NCBI GenBank assembly: GCA_937949455.1
Contig: CALEDU010000097.1
Location: 1 to 5,034, forward strand
Length of the DNA: 5,034 nucleotides
Direction of reading: 5' to 3'
Source: an uncultured Tepidimonas sp.
Lineage (GTDB): Bacteria; Pseudomonadota; Gammaproteobacteria; Burkholderiales; Burkholderiaceae_C
Shown here: piece by piece, positions 1 to 4,980 of the stretch
Layout: each line of letters starts with the position of its first letter
Numbering within the stretch: position 1 is the first letter of the stretch
Program-made: the position numbers and the translations under genes
The notes under the pieces: model-generated
Seen by the model: only the letters and a program-made list of their open reading frames with translations
Database searches by the model: none
What the model was told of the DNA's origin: nothing

Positions 1-1
1 T

Positions 2-157
2 GTCCGGCGCAGCGCAGCATTAGTGAAGGATTTCGTCCAGCATCGCTTGCCGAAACATACTGCGCTAGTGTCATTGGTTTTAGAGGATGCCTATTTGGGC
101 ACCAACCTGAACCCCGAGACGCCCTCTCAGGAGAGAGTGGATGATCGGTTCCAATAG
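2..157 (+). CDS. C-terminal end of an unrecognised protein (partial, 51 codons)
   Basis: A reading frame is open from the window's left edge to a TAG at 155-157, giving 51 residues that begin VRRSAALVKDF and end ERVDDRFQ. It has the charged, mixed composition of a real soluble protein end (KDFVQHRLPKH, LVLEDAYLGTNLNPETP) rather than the Arg/Pro-rich look of shadow frames in this GC-rich DNA. The start lies outside the window. I do not recognise the family. Because it sits directly beside a broken rhs gene, a transposase tail is one possibility, but no catalytic motif is visible to support that. It does not resemble the IstB C-terminus encoded further right. The gene ends about 70 bases before the junction where rhs homology begins. 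Confidence 0.4.
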   Translation, partial: VRRSAALVKDFVQHRLPKHTALVSLVLEDAYLGTNLNPETPSQERVDDRFQ

Positions 158-178
158 GCTGATTCGCCGTGAACAGGT

Positions 179-203
179 ATTCACCCTTCTGCAAGGTGTG
201 AAT
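179..203. repeat. Small inverted repeat between the partial gene and rhs
   Basis: The arms ATTCACCCTT and AAGGTGTGAAT can pair over ten base pairs with one bulged T (base 197) and a four-base loop, CTGC. It lies 21 bases after the stop of the upstream partial gene. No T-run follows, so it does not qualify as a classical intrinsic terminator. It may be part of a mobile-element end or a Rho-type 3' structure; neither can be settled here. Confidence 0.35.
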
Positions 204-219
204 CTGCGGGAGGGTGGAT

Positions 220-223
220 AGGA
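220..223 (+). promoter_or_regulatory. Possible ribosome binding site for the truncated rhs gene
   Basis: AGGA lies 6 bases before the ATG at 230 and only 3 bases before the GTG at 227, so it favours the ATG. It sits at the edge of the rhs homology block, in sequence the other rhs copy lacks. If it is used, it was acquired by the rearrangement rather than inherited from rhs. Confidence 0.3.
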
Positions 224-224
224 T

Positions 225-413
225 CGGTGATGATCGTGAATGGGCTGTACGAGGAGGCCGGTGGCGTGGCGACCAGCTACTACACGTTCGGCAGCCAACG
301 TGTCGCCATGCGGGTGGCCGGCGCGGTGTACTGGCTGCACGGCGACCACTTGGGTTCGGCCAGCCTGACGACGAGCATCACCGGCACGAAGGTGGCCGAG
401 TTGCGCTATCTGC
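225..413. repeat. Direct repeat of rhs core, copy 1
   Basis: This aligns without gaps to 2166-2354, with about 20 mismatches (roughly 89% identity). Bases 299-360 are identical in both copies. It encodes the MIVNGLYEE to LRYLP part of the core. The copies have the same orientation and are spaced 1,941 bp apart, so recombination between them would remove the variable tail and the membrane gene. Confidence 0.9.
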
Positions 414-1396
414 CGTTCGGCGAGACGCGCTGGGCGTGGGGGCGGACTGTGTCCGCCACGACGCCGACGGACCGGCGCTACACGGGGCAGCGCGAACTGC
501 CGGCGATCGGGCTGTATGACTACAACGCGCGCATGTACTGGCCGGCGGCGGGCCGCTTTGTCAGCGCGGATACGGTGGTGCAAACAGACTCAAAACAACC
601 CACCCCTTTTCTTCCCCTGACGGTTTCGTATGCGAATTCCAAAGTCCTGGGACTGTGGAATGATTATCATCGCAGGACTCGGCGACTCCAGCCTCAGAGT
701 TCCAACACCCAGACTTCTGATCCTCAGTTTCTGAGTCGCTATAGCTACATCAGAAACAATCCGCTTGCTGGGACTGACCCCGGAGGCAACCTGGCCTGGT
801 TCATAGCGCCGCTGGTTGGTGGAGCACTGATCGGTGGAACGATTTCAACAGCGGCTTATCTGGTGGCAGCCCATTTGGCAGGCCAGGACATCACTGCTGG
901 TGGCGTTGCAGGAGCCTTTGCCAGCGGGGCTGTTGCCGGTGCCGTAAGTGTATTTGCAACGCCACTGGCCGGATCAGCACTGAAAATTGCAGGTATGGCG
1001 GCGACAAACACCGCGCTGACTGCGGGTGCAGCAGCAGTGAATGCGGCAGGCGGCGCAAAAGCTTACCTCGCAGGCGGTGCCGTTGAGAACATTGTCAATA
1101 CCACGACTGGAACCGGCATCACTTTTCAGCCATCACTGGGAGGCGCAGCATTCAACGCAGCCACCGCAGGTCTCCTGAGTGTGGGGTTGGGCAAAGCTTT
1201 TCCTGTAAGCAACAGCACGATGCGCACGCTGAACCAGGCTAAATGTTTCATGCCAGGCCGCCACAGTGTCGAGAAGATCTGGCAATCACGGCTGATTCCT
1301 GGCAATGCTCGGAATTTGTACTGGCGGCAGACTGCTGTCTCGGTGGGAGTTGGCAGTTTTTCCGGAACAAGCTATCAAAACCTGCTTGCGGAGTAG
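230..1396 (+). CDS. Rhs/YD-repeat protein, C-terminal fragment: core end plus variable tail (388 aa)
   Basis: This is the last part of an Rhs-family protein, whose complete members usually exceed 1,000 residues and build a hollow beta-shell around a C-terminal payload. Residues 34-43 (YWLHGDHLGS), 59-68 (RYLPFGETRW), 84-115 (YTGQRE...GLYDYNAR...GRFVSADTV) and 170-186 (YSYIRNNPL..TDPGG) are the Rhs-associated core. About 50 residues separate the last two blocks, longer than the short linker in most Rhs proteins. Residues 188-330 are Gly/Ala-rich and hydrophobic, as in pre-toxin regions. The tail from about 331 (CFMPGRHSVEKIW, SRLIPGNARNLYWRQ) matches no nuclease, deaminase or protease signature I know. 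The N-terminal repeats are missing: homology with the second copy begins at base 225 and unrelated sequence lies upstream. I chose ATG 230 because AGGA precedes it; GTG 227 is equally in frame. It may be an expressed orphan or a relic. Confidence 0.8.
   Translation: MIVNGLYEEAGGVATSYYTFGSQRVAMRVAGAVYWLHGDHLGSASLTTSITGTKVAELRYLPFGETRWAWGRTVSATTPTDRRYTGQRELPAIGLYDYNARMYWPAAGRFVSADTVVQTDSKQPTPFLPLTVSYANSKVLGLWNDYHRRTRRLQPQSSNTQTSDPQFLSRYSYIRNNPLAGTDPGGNLAWFIAPLVGGALIGGTISTAAYLVAAHLAGQDITAGGVAGAFASGAVAGAVSVFATPLAGSALKIAGMAATNTALTAGAAAVNAAGGAKAYLAGGAVENIVNTTTGTGITFQPSLGGAAFNAATAGLLSVGLGKAFPVSNSTMRTLNQAKCFMPGRHSVEKIWQSRLIPGNARNLYWRQTAVSVGVGSFSGTSYQNLLAE
1390..1393 (+). promoter_or_regulatory. Ribosome binding site of the membrane ORF
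   Basis: GGAG lies 5 bases before the ATG at 1399 and covers the last rhs sense codon (GAG). Its position across the rhs stop implies coupled translation, and it decides the start of the downstream gene in favour of 1399 over the in-frame upstream ATG at 1243. Confidence 0.65.
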
Positions 1397-1398
1397 CC

Positions 1399-2022
1399 AT
1401 GATCAAAATGTCGTGGCTGTTGACAGTGGCAGGGGTGATTTTGGCTTTTCTGGCGCCGATGTTTGTCGAAGTAGTTGGACGCCAGCCATGGCCTATCAGC
1501 ATTAAGAGAGCAGTTGCTGTGATGTTGGTGGTCCCATTTGTGGCAGTGTTGACACATGCTATTGTCACGCCCTGGCAGGGTGGCGCGCTGGAGATTCTGG
1601 GGAAAGGGATTTTGATGCTCTGGCTAATGTTGACACTGTCCAGCACCTGGCGCAACTGGCCGCGAGTCGGTGGTCGAGCGGATGCAATTCGCCTTGTGCC
1701 GACAAATGACGTGCGAGTATTGCTGGATATAGCTATTGCAGACGCCGAATCAAAACTTGGCTTGACGGCGATGAGGCGACTTCAGATTGCCGACCCCTCA
1801 GAAGGGGTGCATGGCTACCATCTCATTGAATACACCGACGGCACATGGCTGGAATGGTTGAACCCCACGACCGAGAAAGGGACGCCGGACTTCTCAATCT
1901 ACTCGGTGCAAAGCAACAACAAGGCATTAGCGCGCTTGTTGACAAAGAGTCTCGAACCTTACTGTAATGTGGAATGGGCTGCTCGCCCGCTGTGGCAGCA
2001 AACAGCACAACCCGACAGATAG
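1399..2022 (+). CDS. Membrane protein of unknown function, candidate Rhs partner/immunity (207 aa)
   Basis: I do not recognise this family. Three hydrophobic segments are visible at about residues 6-26 (WLLTVAGVILAFLAPMFVEV), 36-57 (KRAVAVMLVVPFVAVLTHAIV) and 64-80 (EILGKGILMLWLMLTL). A soluble domain of roughly 120 residues follows (residues 88-207), containing YHLIEYTDGTWLEWLNP. The ATG at 1399 has a GGAG ribosome binding site and begins two bases after the rhs stop, so the pair is probably co-transcribed and translationally coupled. A longer in-frame start at 1243 would overlap rhs by about 150 bases and remove the membrane-leading N-terminus, so I rejected it. Small membrane proteins directly behind an rhs tail are often immunity proteins; here that is inferred from position only. 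Its GC content is visibly lower than that of the rhs core and the IS, matching the rhs tail and suggesting one transferred cassette. Confidence 0.7.
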   Translation: MIKMSWLLTVAGVILAFLAPMFVEVVGRQPWPISIKRAVAVMLVVPFVAVLTHAIVTPWQGGALEILGKGILMLWLMLTLSSTWRNWPRVGGRADAIRLVPTNDVRVLLDIAIADAESKLGLTAMRRLQIADPSEGVHGYHLIEYTDGTWLEWLNPTTEKGTPDFSIYSVQSNNKALARLLTKSLEPYCNVEWAARPLWQQTAQPDR

Positions 2023-2065
2023 CGCGGCCCATTCGATTTTCGGGACTCAGATCGGGTTGGCTGGT

Positions 2066-2354
2066 TGCGATCACGAGCACGCTGGCCAGGTGACGCGCTT
2101 CTACGCGGATTGCATCCGCCGCGATGCGGACGGCAACCTGGTGAAGAAGAGCGACGGGGCCGGCACGGTGATGATCGTGAATGGGCTGTACGAGGAGGTC
2201 GGCGGCGTGGCGACCAGCTACTACCTGTTCGGCAACCAGCGTGTCGCCATGCGGGTGGCCGGCGCGGTGTACTGGCTGCACGGCGACCACTTGGGTTCGG
2301 CAAGTTTGACGACAAACGCCGGCGGACAAAAGGTGGCGGAGTTGCGCTATCTGC
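2066..2354 (+). pseudogene. Second rhs core fragment, truncated at both ends
   Basis: This is an rhs piece without a proper start, reading ...RRDADGNLVKKSDGAGTV, then MIVNGLYEEVGGVATSYYLFGNQRVAMR and YWLHGDHLGSASLTT. RDADGNLVKK is a typical YD-repeat phrase and shows that this copy extends further upstream than copy 1. The left limit given is where the sequence stops looking rhs-like and is approximate. The right limit is exact: homology to copy 1 stops where the IS begins. The TGQ...GRFVSAD and NNPL...DPGG parts of the core are therefore missing. The frame stays open through the IS end to a TGA at 2456-2458, adding an 8-residue repeat (ENAEGDIT, QNAEGVFT, QSAEGVLT). It looks like the entry point of a further orphan rhs cassette that the IS has interrupted. 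Confidence 0.7.
2166..2354. repeat. Direct repeat of rhs core, copy 2
   Basis: This is the partner of 225-413, in the same orientation and ungapped. Most differences cluster in the last 50 bases, in codons after LGSASLTT. The repeat ends exactly at the first base of the IS21 terminus, which places the IS junction independently. Confidence 0.9.
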
Positions 2355-2370
2355 TGTCAGATTTCATCGA
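2355..2370 (+). repeat. IS21 left terminal inverted repeat
   Basis: TGTCAGATTTCATCGA begins with TG, as IS21-family ends do. It matches the complement of 4965-4980 at 11 of 16 positions (TGTCA, AT and TCGA blocks). It starts at the exact base where similarity to rhs copy 1 stops. Confidence 0.75.
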
Positions 2371-2458
2371 AAATGCAGAGGGTGATATCACCCAGAATGC
2401 AGAAGGCGTTTTCACCCAGAGTGCAGAGGGCGTTTTGACCCAGAAAGCAGAGGGGTGA
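2363..2458. repeat. Four tandem 24-bp repeats in the IS left end
   Basis: Units at 2363-2386, 2387-2410, 2411-2434 and 2435-2458 share the pattern TTCACCCAGAATGCAGAGGGCGTT with a few changes each. The period is exactly 24 bp with no gaps. In IS21-family elements, multiple subterminal repeats are thought to be transposase binding sites, so these probably bind IstA. The first unit is the most divergent and overlaps the terminal inverted repeat. Confidence 0.85.
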
Positions 2459-2531
2459 GTGCCCTCGCTACGGGTGCCGCGCCGGCCCGGCGTATGCTCC
2501 CGCCCATCACCGGGCAGGAGCAGAAGCAAGT

Positions 2532-2537
2532 GAGGAG
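2532..2537 (+). promoter_or_regulatory. Ribosome binding site of istA
   Basis: GAGGAG lies 7 bases before the GTG at 2545. This spacing selects that GTG over the earlier in-frame GTG at 2455, which falls inside the fourth terminal repeat and would add 30 low-complexity residues. Confidence 0.65.
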
Positions 2538-2544
2538 CATCAAC

Positions 2545-4149
2545 GTGCTAGACATCCGTGAAATGATTCGCATGATGCAGGCGGGCTTGAGCAACAACGG
2601 GATCGTACGGGAACATGGCGTGAACTGGCGCACGGCGGCGCGCTACCGCGCCTGGGCGCAGGGCCAGGGCTGGCTGGACGCCGGGGCCGCGTTGCCGGCG
2701 GCTGAGGAGATCGACCAGGCGTTGCGGGCGGCACGCGGCCCGTTGCCGCGGCAGAACCGCTCGCAGGTGGCGCCGCTGGAGGGGCTGATCCGCGAGATGC
2801 GCGGGCGGGGGATGGAGGTCATGGCCATCTACCAGCGGCTGCGCGACGACTACCAGTTCGCGGGCCAGTACGGCGCGGTGTGGCGCTTCGTGCGCCAGAT
2901 CGAGGCGGCCGAGGTGGGCGAGGACGACGTGACCATCCGCGTGGAGACCGCGCCCGGCGAGGAAGCCCAGGTGGACTTCGGGTACGTGGGGCGGCTGTAC
3001 GACCCGGCGACGCAGACGCTGCGCAAGGGCTGGGCGTTCGTGATGACGCTGGCCTGGTCACGCCACCAGTACGTGGAGTTCGTGTTCGACCAGCGGGTGG
3101 AGACGTGGCTGAACTGCCACGCCCACGCCTTCGCGGCGTTCGGCGGGGCGCCGCGGCGCGTCAAGCTGGACAACCTGAAGGCGGCCATCGTGAAGGCCAG
3201 CGTGGACGACCCACAGGTGCAACGCGCCTACCGCGAGTGCGCGGAGCACTATGGCTTTCTGATCTCACCCTGCCGGGTGGCCACGCCCCGGCACAAGGGC
3301 AAGGTCGAGAGCGGGGTGCATTACGTGCAGCGCAACTTCATGGCCGGGCGGGACTACACCACCCCGGTGCTGCATGCGCAGCACGCCAACCGCGACGTGC
3401 GCACCTGGGTGGCCACGATCGCCGGGCAGCGCATCCACGGCACCACGCGCCAGCAGCCGCTGGCCCGCTTCGAGCAGGGGGAGCGCGCGGCGCTGCTGCC
3501 ACTGCCGGCAGCGACCTGCGAGCCGGCGCGCTGGACACACCTGAAGCTGCACCGCGACTGCTACGTGTCGCTGGAAGGGGCATACTACTCGGCGCCATAC
3601 CGCTACGTCGGGCAGTGGCTGGACGTGCGGGTGACGGCCCGCACGGTGCAGTTACACGCCGGCCACACGCTGATCGCCACGCACACGCGCGCCAGTGAGC
3701 CGGGGCAGCGCGTCACGACCGAGTCGCACCTGCCGCCGCGCAAGGCCCAGGGCTTGCAGCCGGCTGCCACCTGCCGGGAGCGGGCGGCGGCCATCGGGCC
3801 GTACACCGCGCAGGCCATCGAGCTGCTGCTGGCGGACAAGGTGATCGACCGGCACACCAGCGCGGCGCGTCTGGTGGCGCTGGCGGACAAGCACAGCCGG
3901 GCGGTGCTGGAGCGCGCCTGCCAGGAGGCGTTCGAGCTGGGCGACCCGTCGCCCGTGACCATCCGCAACATGATCACGCTGACCACGAGCGGCGCTGTGG
4001 CCCCACGACCGGAGGCGCCGCCGCGGCCGATCTTCGCCCGCGCGGCCGAGGACCTGATCCCGCGACACGCCGGGCCGGCGGCGGCGAACAGTGCCCGTTT
4101 GAGTGCCGATCCGGCAGAGGGGGTGGCATGGGCATGGGTATGGGTATGA
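2545..4149 (+). CDS. istA: IS21-family transposase IstA (534 aa)
   Basis: IstA is the DDE recombinase that cuts and joins the IS ends. Residues 1-40 (VLDIREMIRMMQAGLSNNGI, VNWRTAARY) form a helix-turn-helix for end binding. The catalytic core shows D144 in EEAQVDFGY, D209 in RVKLDNLKAAI and E255 in HKGKVESGVHYV, so the triad is complete with spacings normal for IstA. Between these lie the family phrases WSRHQYVEF and HAHAFAAFGGAPRR. Residues around 340-400 (YYSAPYRYVGQWLDVRV) are the C-terminal beta-rich domain. The start is GTG 2545, supported by GAGGAG at 2532 and by the usual IstA N-terminus. The last residues, AWAWVWV, are encoded by the hexanucleotide repeat shared with istB and look like a recent repeat expansion. 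No frameshift or missing catalytic residue is seen. Confidence 0.93.
   Translation: MLDIREMIRMMQAGLSNNGIVREHGVNWRTAARYRAWAQGQGWLDAGAALPAAEEIDQALRAARGPLPRQNRSQVAPLEGLIREMRGRGMEVMAIYQRLRDDYQFAGQYGAVWRFVRQIEAAEVGEDDVTIRVETAPGEEAQVDFGYVGRLYDPATQTLRKGWAFVMTLAWSRHQYVEFVFDQRVETWLNCHAHAFAAFGGAPRRVKLDNLKAAIVKASVDDPQVQRAYRECAEHYGFLISPCRVATPRHKGKVESGVHYVQRNFMAGRDYTTPVLHAQHANRDVRTWVATIAGQRIHGTTRQQPLARFEQGERAALLPLPAATCEPARWTHLKLHRDCYVSLEGAYYSAPYRYVGQWLDVRVTARTVQLHAGHTLIATHTRASEPGQRVTTESHLPPRKAQGLQPAATCRERAAAIGPYTAQAIELLLADKVIDRHTSAARLVALADKHSRAVLERACQEAFELGDPSPVTIRNMITLTTSGAVAPRPEAPPRPIFARAAEDLIPRHAGPAAANSARLSADPAEGVAWAWVWV
4117..4120 (+). promoter_or_regulatory. Ribosome binding site of istB
   Basis: GAGG, within a longer AGAGGGGG run, lies 7 bases before the first istB ATG at 4128 and inside the istA coding sequence. 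It favours the first ATGs of the repeat, although the ATG at 4146 overlaps the istA stop as ATGA and could be used by coupled reinitiation. Confidence 0.5.
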
Positions 4150-4173
4150 GTATGGGTATGAGTATGGGCATGA
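4126..4173. repeat. Hexanucleotide tandem repeat across the istA/istB overlap
   Basis: Eight consecutive 6-bp units of the form G(C/T)ATG(G/A) run without interruption. In the istB frame they encode the alternating MGMGMGMSMGMS stretch. In the istA frame they encode AWAWVWV and then the stop. A change by whole units preserves both frames because six bases equal two codons. Eight in-frame ATG codons result, at 4128, 4134, 4140, 4146, 4152, 4158, 4164 and 4170. Confidence 0.9.
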
Positions 4174-4973
4174 GCTTACCCCCTCACGATCCGCAACTGA
4201 CCACGCGCCTGAAGCAATTGCGCCTGTCCGGCATCCTGGCGACGCTGGACGTGCGGCTGCGTCAGGCCACGGACGAGCAGTGGCCCTACGTGGACTTCCT
4301 GCAGCGGCTGCTGGAGGACGAGGTCGAGCGGCGCAACCACAAGCAGCTGACACTGCGCCTGCGCCGCGCCAACTTCCAGCCCGACAAGACGCTGGAGCGC
4401 TTCGACTTCGCCTTCAACCCGCAACTCAACAAGCACCTGATCCTGGAACTGGCCACTTGCCAGTTCGTGGCCCGCAAGCAGCCGGTGCTGATCGTCGGCC
4501 CGAGCGGCGTGGGGAAAAGTCACCTGGCGCAGGCCCTCGGCTTCGAAGCCTGCAAGCGCGGTTATGACGTGGCGTACTTCCCGTGCGCCAAGCTGCTGGC
4601 GTCCCTGGCCGCCGGGCATGCCGATGGCAGCCGCGAGCGCCGCTTGCAGGCGGTCATCCGGCCGGACCTGCTCATCCTCGACGACTTCGGCCTCAAGCCG
4701 CTGCGCCCGCCGGCGCCGGAGGACTTCTACGACATCATCAACGAGCGCTACGAGCGCGGCGCCACGCTGATCACCAGCAACCGCGCGCTCAACGAGTTCC
4801 CCCAGCTCTTCGGCGACCCGCTGCTGGCTTCTGCCGGCCTGGACCGCTTGTTCGACAATGCCTTTGTGCTGACCATCACCGGCGCATCCTTCCGCGCGCG
4901 CAACCGCAACCCGGAGTTGCTGGCCGCGCCCACGCCGCCCAGGGGCAAAGGAGGTGCGCCGTCATCGAACTGA
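4128..4973 (+). CDS. istB: IS21-family helper ATPase IstB (281 aa)
   Basis: IstB is the AAA+ ATPase that works with IstA, assembling on DNA and selecting and preparing the target. Walker A is GPSGVGKS at residues 124-131, Walker B is LLILDDFG at 181-188, and a sensor-1-like ITSNR lies at 215-219. DPLLASAGLDRLFDNA at 230-245 is the usual C-terminal signature. The N-terminal helical domain (LTTRLKQLRLSGILATLDVR) is typical of IstB after the first 16 residues. Those 16 residues are an unusual Met/Gly/Ser repeat made by a hexanucleotide array. istB overlaps istA by 22 bases in another frame, consistent with coupled translation. I took the first ATG because GAGG precedes it by 7 bases; any of seven later ATGs would give a slightly shorter, functional-looking protein. 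The C-terminus (APTPPRGKGGAPSSN) is low-complexity and its stop lies inside the right inverted repeat. Confidence 0.92.
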   Translation: MGMGMGMSMGMSMGMSLPPHDPQLTTRLKQLRLSGILATLDVRLRQATDEQWPYVDFLQRLLEDEVERRNHKQLTLRLRRANFQPDKTLERFDFAFNPQLNKHLILELATCQFVARKQPVLIVGPSGVGKSHLAQALGFEACKRGYDVAYFPCAKLLASLAAGHADGSRERRLQAVIRPDLLILDDFGLKPLRPPAPEDFYDIINERYERGATLITSNRALNEFPQLFGDPLLASAGLDRLFDNAFVLTITGASFRARNRNPELLAAPTPPRGKGGAPSSN

Positions 4974-4980
4974 TTTGACA
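4965..4980 (-). repeat. Candidate IS21 right terminal inverted repeat
   Basis: Read on the minus strand it is TGTCAAATCAGTTCGA, matching the left end at 11 of 16 bases including the outer TGTCA. It overlaps the istB stop codon, leaving only seven bases between the stop and the end. No duplicated target flanks it, so a more distal end cannot be excluded. Confidence 0.5.

Larger units (their letters stand above)
2355..4980 (+). mobile_element. IS21-family insertion sequence (about 2.6 kb)
   Basis: The element carries istA and istB in the standard order. It begins with TGTCAGATTTCATCGA, and the best right end is the complement of TGTCAAATCAGTTCGA at 4965-4980. Repeated 24-bp units lie inside the left end, as is common for IS21-family termini. 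The left border is firm because rhs homology breaks exactly there. The right border is a candidate only: no target duplication is visible and rhs does not resume after it. The length is at the upper side of the family's usual 2-2.6 kb. Both genes are intact, so the element may still be active. Confidence 0.85.

Noticed and set aside
179..203. Intrinsic terminator after the first partial gene
   Set aside because: The stem is AT-rich and bulged and no T-run follows it.
80..583. Minus-strand open frame over the first rhs copy
   Set aside because: It is rich in Arg, His and Pro, mirrors the rhs codons, and recurs over the second copy (1823-2329), as expected for a shadow frame of repeated GC-rich coding DNA.
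1243..1398. Upstream start for the membrane protein at 1243
   Set aside because: It would overlap the rhs tail by about 150 bases. ATG 1399 has GGAG at the right distance and begins directly with a membrane segment.
2363..2458. CRISPR-like array
   Set aside because: The four units are directly adjacent with no spacers and lie at an IS21 end next to istA, so they are subterminal IS repeats.
2435..2470. Sigma-70 promoter for istA using TTGACC as the -35 box
   Set aside because: No -10-like hexamer lies 16-18 bases downstream (the sequence there is AGTGCC-like), and TTGACC is simply part of the repeat unit.
2455..2544. Upstream GTG start for istA
   Set aside because: It lies inside the fourth terminal repeat and adds a low-complexity stretch not typical of IstA, whereas GTG 2545 has GAGGAG at 7 bases.
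2880..3698. Long plus-strand frame inside istA
   Set aside because: It is a Gly/Arg/Ala-rich shadow in another frame of a gene with intact catalytic residues.
4126..4173. Programmed frameshift joining istA and istB
   Set aside because: No slippery homopolymer or heptamer is present. istB has its own ribosome binding site and ATG codons, including an ATGA overlap, so reinitiation explains the arrangement.
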